DNA from: Oscillospiraceae bacterium
GTDB lineage: Bacteria; Bacillota; Clostridia; Oscillospirales; Oscillospiraceae
Length of the DNA stretch: 64,000 nucleotides
Assembly (NCBI GenBank): GCA_902802045.1
Contig: CADCKQ010000002.1
Coordinates: forward strand, 310,001-374,000
Reading direction: 5' to 3'
Made by a program: the position numbers and the translations under genes
Shown here: one piece after another, positions 24,986 through 34,549 of the stretch
How positions within the stretch are numbered: position 1 is the first letter of the stretch
Layout: each line of letters starts with the position of its first letter
Notes under the pieces: model-generated
Database searches by the model: none
Told to the model about the DNA's origin: nothing
Seen by the model: only the letters and a program-made list of their open reading frames with translations

Positions 24986-26212
24986 TTATCCTTTCAAAAC
25001 CGCTTTGTTGTAGTTTTTCTTGCCTCTTCTGAGCATTACTCCGGCTTTCAGCTCATCCTCGCCGAACTCTTTGTGAACATCGGTCACTTTCTCTTCGTTT
25101 GCAGTTATACCGCCCTGCTGTACATTCCTTCTCGCGTCGGAATTGTTTGTGCAGAGACCTGTCTTTACGAGGAGATTCAGTATTCCTATCTTTCCGTCCG
25201 TGAGATCTTCCGGACTGAGCTCAGTCGTCGGAATATGCTCAGAGTCGCCGCTTCCTCCGAACAGAGATCTGGCTGAGGCCTTGGCCTTGTCAGCCTCATC
25301 CTTTCCGTGGATCATGGAAGTGAGCTCATAGGCAAGTATCTCTTTGGCTTTGTTCAGATCGCTCCCCTCCCACTTGTCCATCTCGTCAATCTGCTCCAGC
25401 GGAAGGAAGGTAAGCATCCGGATGCACTTCAGGACGTCACCGTCATCCACATTTCTCCAGTACTGGTAGAAATCGTAAGGGGAGGTCTTGTTCGGGTCGA
25501 GCCAGACTGCGCCGGAAGCGGTCTTGCCCATCTTTTTGCCCTCGCTGTTGAGGAGGAGGTTTATTGTCATCGCATGGGCGTCTTTGCCGAGTTTCTTTCT
25601 TATAAGCTCGGTCCCGGCAAGCATGTTGCTCCACTGGTCATTGCCGCCGAACTGCATATTGCAGCCGTTGTGCTGGAACATATAGTAGAAATCATACGCC
25701 TGCATGATCATATAGTTGAACTCAAAGAAGCTCAGTCCTCTCTCCCAGCGCTGCTTGTAGCACTCGGCTCTTAGCATGTTGTTGACCGAGAAGCAGGCTC
25801 CGACCTCTCTTAATAGCTCAATGTAATTCAGGTCCATAAGCCAGTCGGCGTTATTGAGCATGATGGCTTTTCCGTCTCCAAAATCGATGAACTTCTCCAT
25901 CTGTTTTCTGAAGCACTCTGCGTTATGGTCGATGTCTTCTCTTGTAAGCATCTTGCGCATATCCGTACGGCCTGAGGGATCTCCGATCATAGTTGTTCCC
26001 CCTCCGATAAGCGCTATGGGCTTGTTGCCTGCCATCTGCAGTCTCTTCATCAGACACAGGGCCATGAAATGGCCTACATGCAGGGAATCTGCAGTACAGT
26101 CAAAGCCTATATAGAAAGTTGCTCTGCCGTTGTTCACCATATTGCGGATCTGTTCTTCGTCCGTGACCTGCGCGATCAGTCCGCGCGCGGTTAATTCTTC
26201 GTAAACGCCCAT
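24986..26212 (-). CDS. tyrS: Tyrosine--tRNA ligase
   Basis: 408 residues. Class I synthetase with HVGH (45-48) and KMGKT (about 232-236) as the KMSKS loop, GGNDQW for tRNA/tyrosine binding, and a C-terminal S4-like RNA-binding domain (about 340-405). Many Bacillota tyrS genes carry a T-box; here the gene begins one base after recN inside an operon, so no leader of its own is possible. Confidence 0.95.
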   Translation of the reverse strand: MGVYEELTARGLIAQVTDEEQIRNMVNNGRATFYIGFDCTADSLHVGHFMALCLMKRLQMAGNKPIALIGGGTTMIGDPSGRTDMRKMLTREDIDHNAECFRKQMEKFIDFGDGKAIMLNNADWLMDLNYIELLREVGACFSVNNMLRAECYKQRWERGLSFFEFNYMIMQAYDFYYMFQHNGCNMQFGGNDQWSNMLAGTELIRKKLGKDAHAMTINLLLNSEGKKMGKTASGAVWLDPNKTSPYDFYQYWRNVDDGDVLKCIRMLTFLPLEQIDEMDKWEGSDLNKAKEILAYELTSMIHGKDEADKAKASARSLFGGSGDSEHIPTTELSPEDLTDGKIGILNLLVKTGLCTNNSDARRNVQQGGITANEEKVTDVHKEFGEDELKAGVMLRRGKKNYNKAVLKG

Positions 26213-27904
26213 TTATTGTTCTCCAGTCTTTTTGTTCTTGTATTCATAAGCTGCATCGAGCTGTTCGGATGCAGATGCAAGCGTTGTGAGTGTGATATTG
26301 TCTCCGCTGTAAAGCCTTGAAAGCTCGCTGATCCTGCCGTCTCTCTCCAGTTCCTCCACTGCAGTATAGGTCCTGCCCGATCTCTCCTCTTTCCGGATCA
26401 GAAAATGGCAGTCCGCAAAGGCAGCTATCTGAGGAAGATGCGTGACACACATGACCTGCCTGTTCCTTGAGACATTGTAAAGCTTCTCTCCTACTCTCTG
26501 CGCGGCGATACCGGAAACTCCGCTGTCTATCTCGTCGAAGATCATAGTGGGAACAGGATCTTTTTCGGCAAAGACATTTTTAAGAGCGAGCATTATTCTG
26601 CTCAGCTCTCCTCCCGAGGCTATACGGCTGATGCGCCCGGGCTCCATGCCTGCATTGGCGGACATCAGAAAACGGACTGTATCTTTGCCGTTTTCGGAAA
26701 AGCCTGTCTCATTCTCGACGCGGGTGAACTCTACCTCAAATCTTACGGAAGGCATGCTGAGATCTCTCAGTTCATTCACCACACGCTCTCTCAAGGACCT
26801 GACAGCGCTCTTTCTCCTGTTCGAAAGCTCTTCCGCCTTTTCCAGACATCTATTTGTCTGCTTCTCCAGATCCCTGTTCAGAAGAGCAAGGGTCTCATCC
26901 GAGTACTCGATATCTGAAAGCTTCTTACGCGATTCCTCAAGCAGATCCGCAAGTCCCTGCTCATCTGTCCTGTATTTGCGCTCGAGCCTGTTTAAAAGGC
27001 TGAGTCTTGACTCGATCTCATTATATTCCTCAGGCGAGAAATCCAGAGCGGAGAGGAAGTCCCTCATTCTCTCGGAGGCATCGGAGAGAAGAAATCCCGC
27101 GTCTTCGAGCGCTTTTGATGCTTCTTCGAGCTCAGGAGCGATATCGGCAGCCTTTCTGGCAAAATATGAGGCGTTCTCCGCAAGCGAGATCGCACTCTCG
27201 TCAGCTTCACTCAACGCTAGAAGGCTTGAATTTACCGACTCGGTGAGCTTTTCGGAGTTTTTGAGAAGACTGCGCCGAGCAAGGAGCGTATCTTCCTCCC
27301 CGGGTTCTATCCGGGCTGATTCCAATTCCTGAATACAGAATCTCAGGCTGTCCGCAAGTCTTTCTTTTTCGGCCTCATCCATTGAGAATCTTTCGATCTC
27401 TTTTTTCAGAGCTCTGTATTTGCCGTACTCCTCCCTGTATGCGGAAAGATCGCTTTCAAGCGAGGCAAAACGGTCAAGAAAGACGATATGGTTTGCCTCA
27501 TCCATAAGCTGTCTTCCGTCATTCTGGCCGTGAACATCAATAAGCAGATTCCCGAGATCCCTCAGCTGCGCGGCTGTAACCGGGAGCCCGTTTACCCTGC
27601 AGCTGCTTTTTGAGTCCGGGGAGATCTTTCTCGAGATTATAAGCTCTTCATCGGAAGGAATATCATTTGCCTCAAGCCAGCTGTCAGCGATGCTGCCCCG
27701 GAAAACAGCCGTAACAAGCCCGTAAGGCGCACCGGTCCTCACTATTTCACGGCTCACTCTGTCTCCGAGTATAGCGCCGATCGAATCTATGACAATGGAT
27801 TTCCCGGCACCGGTCTCTCCGGTGAGCACATTGAGTCCTTCCCTGAAGCTTATGTCCGCTCTCTCTATGACTGCTATATTTTCAATATGCAGCGATTCAA
27901 GCAT
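26213..27904 (-). CDS. recN: DNA repair protein RecN
   Basis: 563 residues, an SMC-like ATPase in double-strand break repair. Walker A GETGAGKS (29-36), a long coiled coil through the middle (about 150-380), the signature RIASGGELSRIMLALK and Walker B PTMIFDEIDSGVSG near the C-terminus, with the D-loop and QVMCVTHLPQIAA following. Its ATG overlaps the argR stop (TAATG). Confidence 0.95.
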   Translation of the reverse strand: MLESLHIENIAVIERADISFREGLNVLTGETGAGKSIVIDSIGAILGDRVSREIVRTGAPYGLVTAVFRGSIADSWLEANDIPSDEELIISRKISPDSKSSCRVNGLPVTAAQLRDLGNLLIDVHGQNDGRQLMDEANHIVFLDRFASLESDLSAYREEYGKYRALKKEIERFSMDEAEKERLADSLRFCIQELESARIEPGEEDTLLARRSLLKNSEKLTESVNSSLLALSEADESAISLAENASYFARKAADIAPELEEASKALEDAGFLLSDASERMRDFLSALDFSPEEYNEIESRLSLLNRLERKYRTDEQGLADLLEESRKKLSDIEYSDETLALLNRDLEKQTNRCLEKAEELSNRRKSAVRSLRERVVNELRDLSMPSVRFEVEFTRVENETGFSENGKDTVRFLMSANAGMEPGRISRIASGGELSRIMLALKNVFAEKDPVPTMIFDEIDSGVSGIAAQRVGEKLYNVSRNRQVMCVTHLPQIAAFADCHFLIRKEERSGRTYTAVEELERDGRISELSRLYSGDNITLTTLASASEQLDAAYEYKNKKTGEQ

Positions 27905-28356
27905 TATAACGTTATCTCCCGAAATCTGTAATACAGCTTCTCAGCATCGGAGGCCGTGCGCATCGCTATAAACGCTGTGTCATCTCCGGCAACCGTTCCG
28001 ACCATATTCTCGATATCCATGCTCTCCAGCGCGCTGCATGCGGCGGATGCCAGACCGGGCATTGTCTTGATTACGAACAGGTTTTGAGCAAAATCGAAGC
28101 CCGTAACACTCTTGTTGAGGATAGTCCTGAGTCTCTCATCGATATCGGAATTGATATCCGCCCTGTTCCTTACATAACGGTAAATACCGTTCGGGCTCAG
28201 TTCCTTGACAAGATGCAGATCCTTGATGTCTCTGGAAAGAGTGGCCTGAGTGCTTTTGATTCCTCTCTCTTCCAGAGCGTCCTGCAACTGCTTCTGGTTT
28301 TCAATATTCTGTTCCTCTATGATCCTTAAGATCACATTCTGTCTTCCCGATTTCAT
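27904..28356 (-). CDS. argR: Arginine repressor ArgR
   Basis: 150 residues from ATG 28356, which has GGAGG five bases upstream. The winged-helix N-terminus (IKSTQATLSRDIKDLHLVK) binds ARG boxes. The C-terminal hexamerisation and arginine-binding domain has GLASAACSALESMDIENMVGTVAGDDTAFI with the GTVAGDDT arginine site. In many Bacillota argR sits just upstream of recN, as here. No arginine biosynthesis gene is in the window. Confidence 0.94.
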   Translation of the reverse strand: MKSGRQNVILRIIEEQNIENQKQLQDALEERGIKSTQATLSRDIKDLHLVKELSPNGIYRYVRNRADINSDIDERLRTILNKSVTGFDFAQNLFVIKTMPGLASAACSALESMDIENMVGTVAGDDTAFIAMRTASDAEKLYYRFREITL

Positions 28357-28372
28357 ATTTCCTCCATGCACC

Positions 28373-29227
28373 TCACTGAAGCTTTTCTGCGACTATTTCA
28401 AAAAAGCTCCGCGCGGCAAAATCAACCAGATATATGCAGTGTCCGGATCTCCTGACCCTGATAATGTCTTCGCTCTGAAGATCATATATGCTGTTCCCGT
28501 CTATCGCAAGATACGCTTTTCTTGTATGCAGCTTCTGAGTTTTAACTGTCACTTCCCTGTTCTGAGTCAGAACATAAGTCTTTGCTCCCAGCGCGTGAGC
28601 GCAGATAGGCGTCAGAATGATATTCTCTGACTCAGGTTCGACGATAGGCCCTCCTGCAGACATCGAATAGCCTGTGGAACCTGTGGGAGTCGCTATGACT
28701 ATGCCGTCACCAGCATAATCGAGGACAGTGTTCTCGTCGCTCTTTGCGTTTATCCTTATCGTATCTCCGTAGCCGTGGATCACCGCGTCGTTTAAAGCCG
28801 AATCGGAATAGATGATCTTACCGTCTCTGATCAGGTCGATATCTATGCACATGCGGCGGCTCAGTTTCTCCTCACCGCGTGCAGCTCTTATTATTTTATC
28901 GTTTAGTTCAGAGTCTTCAGGCTCGAGAGAAGCCATAAAGCCTTTGGTGCCCAGGTTTACACAGAGCAGCGGAAGGTCCTTGTATTTCAGATTTCTGGCG
29001 ACCGCAAGAGTCGTACCGTCTCCGCCAACTATTATTACAAGCGTTGTATCCCTCGGGAGATACGAGATATCCCGGGTCTCTATGCCTTCCGGGATCGCAG
29101 GCTCTACAGGGTCCGAAAATACGGGAAACACCCCGACCGTGAAGCCGTTTTCTTCAAGTAAAGACCTGAGTTTCAATGTCAGTTCAAGCTCTGTATCTCT
29201 GTAAGGGTTCGGGCAAATCGCTATCAT
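28373..29227 (-). CDS. nadK: NAD kinase
   Basis: 284 residues from ATG 29227; a longer reading runs back into tlyA and is not needed. It phosphorylates NAD to NADP. GGDGTTLAVAR (active-site GGDG) and GDGIVIATPTGSTGYSMSAGGPI (NE/D-type binding and catalytic loop) are intact. It begins 15 bases inside the space after tlyA in the xse-isp-tly-nadK-argR-recN order common in Clostridia. Confidence 0.94.
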   Translation of the reverse strand: MIAICPNPYRDTELELTLKLRSLLEENGFTVGVFPVFSDPVEPAIPEGIETRDISYLPRDTTLVIIVGGDGTTLAVARNLKYKDLPLLCVNLGTKGFMASLEPEDSELNDKIIRAARGEEKLSRRMCIDIDLIRDGKIIYSDSALNDAVIHGYGDTIRINAKSDENTVLDYAGDGIVIATPTGSTGYSMSAGGPIVEPESENIILTPICAHALGAKTYVLTQNREVTVKTQKLHTRKAYLAIDGNSIYDLQSEDIIRVRRSGHCIYLVDFAARSFFEIVAEKLQ

Positions 29228-29241
29228 GAAATTTACCTCGC

Positions 29242-30042
29242 TTAAAGTTTTTTGTGTGACAAACCGACAAGTGCGGGAATATCGAATGTTATATCTTCTC
29301 CGGATGATTCTGCCTTTTTCATGTAACACAGATATTCTATATTTCCCTCAGGGCCCTTTATGGGAGAATAATCGAGCCCTTCGACTCTGAGACCCTGCAT
29401 TTTTGCAAAAGCACAGATGTCTTCTATGACAGAGATATGGACATTCGGGTCTCTTACAACGCCTTTTTTCCCCACCTGATCTCTGCCAGCCTCAAACTGA
29501 GGCTTAATTAAGCACACAATATCCCCACTTTCTGCGAGAAGCGGGATTATTGCCGGCAGAAGGAGCTTGACGGATATGAAAGACGCATCCGTAACCGCTA
29601 TATCGACCGTTTCGGGAATAGTATCGCTGTTCAGATATCTGGCATTGGTGCGCTCTATATTAACGACTCTGGGGTCGTTTCTAAGAGTCCAGGCGAGCTG
29701 TCCGTAACCGACATCGACTGCATAGACCTTTTTTGCCCCGTTTTTCAAAAGGACATCAGTAAAACCGCCTGTCGATGCCCCGCAGTCGAGGCACACTTTA
29801 TCTTTTGCGTCTATCGGAAAGACTTTGAGCGCTTTATCAAGCTTATAGCCCCCGCGGCTTACAAACGGACAGGCATTGCCCCGGACCTCTATCTCAGCGT
29901 CTTCAGGGACCTGCATTCCCGGTTTGTCGGCTTTCTGTCCGTTTACATACACGAGTCCGCTCATTACTGTAGTTTTGGCCTTTTCGCGGCTTTCCGCGAG
30001 GCCCTTCTCATAAACCAGAGTATCGAGTCTTGTCCTGGACAT
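29242..30042 (-). CDS. TlyA-family rRNA 2'-O-methyltransferase
   Basis: 266 residues from ATG 30042, one base after the ispA stop. An N-terminal S4 RNA-binding domain (about 3-62) is followed by a Rossmann methyltransferase domain with LDCGASTGGFTDVLL (SAM motif I) and KPQFEAG. Characterised TlyA proteins methylate 16S and/or 23S rRNA ribose; some older annotations call the family hemolysin A, which the sequence does not support. Confidence 0.9.
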   Translation of the reverse strand: MSRTRLDTLVYEKGLAESREKAKTTVMSGLVYVNGQKADKPGMQVPEDAEIEVRGNACPFVSRGGYKLDKALKVFPIDAKDKVCLDCGASTGGFTDVLLKNGAKKVYAVDVGYGQLAWTLRNDPRVVNIERTNARYLNSDTIPETVDIAVTDASFISVKLLLPAIIPLLAESGDIVCLIKPQFEAGRDQVGKKGVVRDPNVHISVIEDICAFAKMQGLRVEGLDYSPIKGPEGNIEYLCYMKKAESSGEDITFDIPALVGLSHKKL

Positions 30043-30043
30043 C

Positions 30044-30910
30044 TCAGTTTCTCCGGAGCGCCAGAGAATCTGCAAAGCTCTCGAGATATTCGGTGTCCCT
30101 GAACACTCCTCTCAGCGCGGCTTTAGCTTTATAGGTATAGACATCTATATACTCGTTGCATTTAGCTTCGCCGAGGATAGCCATATATGTATTTTTGTTT
30201 TCCGCCGCATCGGAACCGATTGGCTTTCCGAGCTCTTCTCTAGTGCTGACAACATCGAGAACATCATCTCTTATCTGAAAGGCAAGACCGAGGTTTTCAC
30301 CGAAGCACCTCGCGCTTTCAAGCATCTGATCCGAACCGCCTGCACAGACTACTCCCATCATGCATGCAGCCATGATTATCTTTCCGGTCTTCAGGAGATT
30401 AAGTCTTGTAAGCTCTTCTGCCGTGAGAACATTGTTCTCGGCTTTCATATCCAAATACTGTCCGCCGCACATACCGGTATAACCTGCGGCGTCTGCAAGT
30501 ATTGCCCCGCATTTTGCTTTTGCAGCATTATCAAGGCCGGAATTCAGCAGAACGGAAAAAGCCTTTGCCTGAAGCGCATCGCCTGCTAGTGTAGCGGTAC
30601 ACTCACCGTATACATTGTGATTGGTCGGTTTTCCGCGCCTCAGGTCATCATCATCCATGCAGGGCAGGTCATCGTGGATGAGGCTGTATGTGTGGATCAT
30701 TTCAACAGCGCATGCCGCCGGGAGAGCATCCTCTGCTTTTCCGCCGGACAGGGTGCAGAACTCCATCGTGAGGATGGGTCTTATCCTTTTTCCGCCTGCA
30801 AGCAGACTGTATCTCATGGCTTCCCCGAGCTCTCTGTAAGGCTCTTCCGAAAGCTTTATGCTGTTTTCGAGATATTCTTCTATCAGCTCTTTAAAATCAG
30901 CTTCAGTCAT
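30044..30910 (-). CDS. ispA: Polyprenyl diphosphate synthase (farnesyl diphosphate synthase type)
   Basis: 288 residues from ATG 30910. It condenses IPP with allylic diphosphates to make farnesyl or geranylgeranyl diphosphate for undecaprenol and quinones. First Asp-rich motif DDLPCMDDDDLRRG, GGKRIRP for IPP binding, and the second Asp-rich motif QIRDDVLD are intact. The short spacer at the first Asp-rich motif and the length fit bacterial FPP synthases. Its start overlaps xseB by eight bases. Confidence 0.93.
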   Translation of the reverse strand: MTEADFKELIEEYLENSIKLSEEPYRELGEAMRYSLLAGGKRIRPILTMEFCTLSGGKAEDALPAACAVEMIHTYSLIHDDLPCMDDDDLRRGKPTNHNVYGECTATLAGDALQAKAFSVLLNSGLDNAAKAKCGAILADAAGYTGMCGGQYLDMKAENNVLTAEELTRLNLLKTGKIIMAACMMGVVCAGGSDQMLESARCFGENLGLAFQIRDDVLDVVSTREELGKPIGSDAAENKNTYMAILGEAKCNEYIDVYTYKAKAALRGVFRDTEYLESFADSLALRRN

Positions 30911-31136
30911 TGCCGAATACCGTCTCCTCCGGTGCTCCGTCAGGGCCTTTAACAAGCTTTGCCACTTTCTGTTCTGCCTTGTCGAGAATTTCCGTGCAGT
31001 CCGAAACAAGGCCTGTTCCCTCTTCGAAAAGCCTGATCGACTCATCGAGCGGCAGGTCCCCGTTTTCAAGGTGTCTGACTATCTCCTCGAGCCTTGTGAG
31101 GGATTCCTCAAAGCTCTTCTTTTTCTCACTGCCCAT
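30903..31136 (-). CDS. xseB: Exodeoxyribonuclease VII small subunit
   Basis: 77 residues with the family core SFEESLTRLEEIVRHLENGDLPLDESIRLFEEGT. The subunit binds and limits XseA for degradation of single-stranded DNA. It starts three bases after the xseA stop codon. The small, acidic, helical protein is complete. Confidence 0.94.
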   Translation of the reverse strand: MGSEKKKSFEESLTRLEEIVRHLENGDLPLDESIRLFEEGTGLVSDCTEILDKAEQKVAKLVKGPDGAPEETVFGND

Positions 31137-31138
31137 AT

Positions 31139-32353
31139 TCAGTCCTCCCTGATGACGGAATCCACGGTGCAGTCTGCAGTTCCGTCTGAAAATCTTATCC
31201 TGATCCTGTCTTTGGCCTTAAGATCTCTGACCCCGTTAACGGCTTTGCCTTCCATATCTGTTGAAAAACTGAAGCCGCGAGAAAGCACATTTAAGGGGCT
31301 CAATGCATTCAGTCTGTCCGAAAGCCCCGACAGTGCATTTCTCTTATCCTGAATTAAGGAAGATGCGGAAGCAGTCAACCTCTCTCTGCAGAGGTCGAGA
31401 TCTTCCCTTTTCGAGTCAGTAATCTCGAGAGGATTTGAAAGAACTCTCGAGTTCTTTATTATATTGAGCTTCCCCCTTCCGGCCTCAAGCTCCTTTTCGA
31501 GCGATCTTGCGGCAGCGGATCCGAGGCTCTTCAGGTATACCCGGATGTCTCTCTGATCCGGAACAGCTGTTTCTGCCGCATTTGAAGGCGTAGAAGCCCT
31601 TCTGTCCGCAACATAGTCAGATATAGTAACATCGGGTTCATGGCCTACAGCCGATATTACGGGTATTGCGGAGTCGAAGATCGCCCTTGCCACTCTCTCG
31701 TCATTAAATGCCCACAGATCCTCGGCCGAGCCTCCGCCGCGGCCTGTAATTATAAGGTCTGCAACTTTATACCCGTTTGCATATCTCAAGGCGGCAGCTA
31801 TCTCAGCCGGTGCCTCTTCTCCCTGCACTTTGACAGGAAGTACAAGCACCTCTGAAAGAGGCCACCTGCGATCAAGTATATTGATTATATCATGAACTGC
31901 CGCACCGGCTTCCGAGGTGATGACTGCTATCTTCCCGGGATACTTCGGAAGGGCTCTTTTATGCGAATCATCAAACAGTCCTTCCTTTTCAAGCTTTGCC
32001 TTGAGCTGCTCGAATGCGATCTGAAGATCTCCGGAGCCCTCCGGCTCTATTCTCGAGCAGTATAACTGGTATGCCCCGTCTCTCGGATATACCGAGACCC
32101 TGCCGAAAGCGAGCACACTCATCCCGTTCTCAGGCAGGAATCTGAGGCGCTCGGCGTATGACCTGAACATGACACATCTCACACTGCTCCCGGAATCTTT
32201 CAGTGTGAAATAGTGATGACCGGAAGGATAGCGTTTATAGTTTGAAAGCTCTCCCCTGACGCAAACATTCAGCAGCACAGGGTCAAGCTCAAACAGATCC
32301 TTTATCCGGTTATTGAGTTCCGTAACCGAAAATATATTATTGAGGGGCTCCAT
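31139..32353 (-). CDS. xseA: Exodeoxyribonuclease VII large subunit
   Basis: 404 residues. N-terminal OB-fold (about 8-100: VTELNNRIKDLFE, GELSNYKRYPSGHHYFTLKD), then the catalytic core with ITSEAGAAVHDIINILDRRWP, ITGRGGGSAEDLWAFNDERVARAI and SAVGHEPDVTISDYVADRRASTPSNAAE, and a C-terminal coiled coil. It overlaps nusB by 17 bases, so the two are probably translationally coupled. Confidence 0.95.
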   Translation of the reverse strand: MEPLNNIFSVTELNNRIKDLFELDPVLLNVCVRGELSNYKRYPSGHHYFTLKDSGSSVRCVMFRSYAERLRFLPENGMSVLAFGRVSVYPRDGAYQLYCSRIEPEGSGDLQIAFEQLKAKLEKEGLFDDSHKRALPKYPGKIAVITSEAGAAVHDIINILDRRWPLSEVLVLPVKVQGEEAPAEIAAALRYANGYKVADLIITGRGGGSAEDLWAFNDERVARAIFDSAIPVISAVGHEPDVTISDYVADRRASTPSNAAETAVPDQRDIRVYLKSLGSAAARSLEKELEAGRGKLNIIKNSRVLSNPLEITDSKREDLDLCRERLTASASSLIQDKRNALSGLSDRLNALSPLNVLSRGFSFSTDMEGKAVNGVRDLKAKDRIRIRFSDGTADCTVDSVIRED

Positions 32354-32792
32354 TCAATTCCTTTAAAAAGCTGCCGAGTATCCCGTTAATGAAAGATACG
32401 ACCTCAGCTTCATCATATTTCTTTGCAATCTCAACCGCCTCATTGACCGACACCTTCTGCGGGATATCATCCATATACAGGATCTCGCAAATCGCACATC
32501 TCATGCAGGCCATGGCTGTTTTTGAGATACGCGAGCTCTTCCAGCCTTCCGAGTACTTTTCTATTATATTATCCAGTTCATCTCTGTGCTCGGAGATCAG
32601 GGTGACGGCGTTTTTGATAAATTCAAGCTGCTTATCGTCTGGGAACTCGGCAAAAGCCTCATCTTCCTCAGCTAGAGTATCATAATGCTCTTCGGAGAAG
32701 AAATCATCCAGAAGCTCCGATACAGGTATATCTCTTGCAGCCGCCTCAAAGCCGAGGCGCATGACTATCTCTCTGGCTGTGCTTCTGTTCAT
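32337..32792 (-). CDS. nusB: Transcription antitermination protein NusB
   Basis: 151 residues. With NusE (S10) it binds boxA RNA for antitermination in rRNA operons. The all-helical fold is shown by STAREIVMRLGFEA at the N-terminus and KTAMACMRCAICEILYMDDIPQKVSVNEAVEIAKKYDEAEVVSFINGILG near the C-terminus. It is second in the long operon after the Asp23-like gene. Confidence 0.94.
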   Translation of the reverse strand: MNRSTAREIVMRLGFEAAARDIPVSELLDDFFSEEHYDTLAEEDEAFAEFPDDKQLEFIKNAVTLISEHRDELDNIIEKYSEGWKSSRISKTAMACMRCAICEILYMDDIPQKVSVNEAVEIAKKYDEAEVVSFINGILGSFLKELNGAPQ

Positions 32793-32794
32793 TC

Positions 32795-33166
32795 TCAGAC
32801 GCTTTTTTTATCGAATTCCACGCCGGACACGTTAATATTTATGCAGGCGTTTTTTTCTCCGGTCGCCTGTTCTATGGACGAAGCAACTGCCTCCTGCACT
32901 TTCCTTGCCACATTCAGGATATTGCAGCCGTATTTTACATTTATGACTGCATCTGCAGTAATAACATCCTCATTCATGTATACATTGAGGCCCTTGTTTA
33001 TATTCTTGATCCCGATTAGTTCTGCAAGCTCAGCTCCGGCCACGGCCGATATGCCTGCAACGCCTTCCGTCTCGAGTATGGAATTGCGTACCATCTCTGT
33101 GAGCACGTCCTCTGAGATGTTGATGCTACCGTTTTTGTCGTGTATGGTGATGTAATTGTCTGCCAT
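32795..33166 (-). CDS. Asp23/Gls24 family protein
   Basis: 123 residues with the family pattern INISEDVLTEMVRNSILETEGVAGISA, then GLNVYMNEDVITADAVINVKYG and VARKVQEAVASSIEQATG. Members are associated with alkaline or envelope stress, and in Clostridia a copy regularly precedes nusB. A GGGAGGGAA site precedes ATG 33166. It is the first gene of the operon running to ybaK; the 72 bases upstream hold a TAGAAT -10 candidate without a good -35. Confidence 0.9.
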   Translation of the reverse strand: MADNYITIHDKNGSINISEDVLTEMVRNSILETEGVAGISAVAGAELAELIGIKNINKGLNVYMNEDVITADAVINVKYGCNILNVARKVQEAVASSIEQATGEKNACININVSGVEFDKKSV

Positions 33167-33238
33167 AATTCCCTCCCGGATTCAAATCTTTGTTATTCTA
33201 TCACAGCTTTATGCAAAAATAAACGAAAAAAATGAATA

Positions 33239-34465
33239 TTATTTGAGTTTTCTGCTCTCAAGATAATAGCGCTTATCGGCGCCGAGGCCTACCGAAAAGC
33301 TTTTCTTGGGAAAAGGTCCGAATGCGGCGACGCTTGAGAAGAGCTCCTCTTTTTCCATTCCGGGAAGAATAAGGCCTGCATTGCCCGGAACAGAGGCAAA
33401 TTCAAGAGCCTCCGGATCTCCATGGATATAATCGATCCTTCCTCCGCGGCTCAGAGCATAATCTCTGCAGAATGATTCGCAGTTTTCGATCAGAGCTCCG
33501 TAGGACAGGGAGGGAACAGTTAACTCAAGCTTATCTTTCCCGCTGGCTGCAGTGACAATGTAGTTTCTTCCCTGTAATCCCAAGCAGGTTTTTTCAAACT
33601 CTTTGACAAAAGCCGAAGCGTCTGTATTGAAAATGACTCTGTGAATCGGCTCGAAGACCACGCCCGGATCATGGATGTTTTCGAGCTCAACGAGTGCGAA
33701 TCTGGCGGAGTCCTCTTTTGCACAATCATCGCCAAGGCTTTTTTTCTTCTCTTCCCAATGGGCCTTGGCAGCTGCAAGGCTGTGGTTTCCGTCTCCTATT
33801 GCAAAGACGATCTGCCCTTTTTCTGTATACAGAGCAGCGATCTTCTCCTCAAGCTCCTTAGCTTTATCTCCTTCAACTCTCTTTCCCCTGACTGAGCCTC
33901 CGTTTTTCATCAGCTCTATATCATAGACCGTTTCATACGAATCGTCGTCCGAAATGATATCTCCGGATGTGTCGTTTATGAATACGATTATATGCGGGAT
34001 CTCAAGAGGCGCATTCCTCCTTATGCTTACTCTCGCAGGAAGACGGGCTTCTATGGTTCCTTCCGTCGCTCTTACAGGCGTATCGGAGCCCTCGCGCCAG
34101 TCGTAAGCCTCCAGATCCAGAAGACCCAGAAGACCTTTTCTGACTTTCCCGCTGCAGAGAGTCCTCTCAGTATACACAAAGCTGTCCTTAAGCTCGGAAA
34201 ATACACCGGCGTTCAGATAAGAGTCCATCGTCATATTGATTCTGACTGTTTCTCTGCTGATGTCTGCAAAGCCGAGATATGCCTCCGGTATTATAAGCTT
34301 GTAAGCGGAAGGGTATTCTCCTGCGATCTTCTCTACATCTTCCCAATACGGAATATCCGAAGAGAACTGATCACAGGCGACGACTGCCCATTTGTCAAGG
34401 TTTCCCTTCGGTATGAGTATATCTCCTCTTCTGAATATCCTGTCCGCAGACTGCATCATGAACAT
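33239..34465 (-). CDS. DUF1015 family protein
   Basis: About 408 residues. The DUF1015 pattern is visible: ILIPKGNLDKWAVVACDQFSSDIPYWEDVE, FAIGDGNHSLAAAKAHWEEKK and PGNAGLILPG. The family function is unknown; the gene is often near serine biosynthesis genes elsewhere, but none are here. The start is uncertain: ATGs at 34465, 34459 and 34456 precede the conserved part, and none has a strong Shine-Dalgarno. A reading starting further upstream would overlap the divergent lipase gene, so it is unlikely. Confidence 0.8.
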   Translation of the reverse strand: MFMMQSADRIFRRGDILIPKGNLDKWAVVACDQFSSDIPYWEDVEKIAGEYPSAYKLIIPEAYLGFADISRETVRINMTMDSYLNAGVFSELKDSFVYTERTLCSGKVRKGLLGLLDLEAYDWREGSDTPVRATEGTIEARLPARVSIRRNAPLEIPHIIVFINDTSGDIISDDDSYETVYDIELMKNGGSVRGKRVEGDKAKELEEKIAALYTEKGQIVFAIGDGNHSLAAAKAHWEEKKKSLGDDCAKEDSARFALVELENIHDPGVVFEPIHRVIFNTDASAFVKEFEKTCLGLQGRNYIVTAASGKDKLELTVPSLSYGALIENCESFCRDYALSRGGRIDYIHGDPEALEFASVPGNAGLILPGMEKEELFSSVAAFGPFPKKSFSVGLGADKRYYLESRKLK

Positions 34466-34549
34466 CTTCTGCAATACCCGCTCATTTCTGTTGACACTGT
34501 ATTCGCTTTTGGAATAAAATGATAATATCATAATCGGAGGTGTTTTTCT

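Noticed and set aside
26547-27332. 261-residue Ser/Arg-rich open frame opposite recN
   Set aside because: Antisense shadow of RecN coiled-coil codons; the composition (Ser/Arg/Leu) is typical of such mirrors.
29242-30042. Hemolysin reading of the TlyA protein
   Set aside because: It has an S4 domain and SAM motif of rRNA methyltransferases and no secretion signal.
33167-33238. Promoter of the long asp23-to-ybaK operon
   Set aside because: A TAGAAT -10 exists on the minus strand but no -35 is better than chance at the right distance, so I do not list it.
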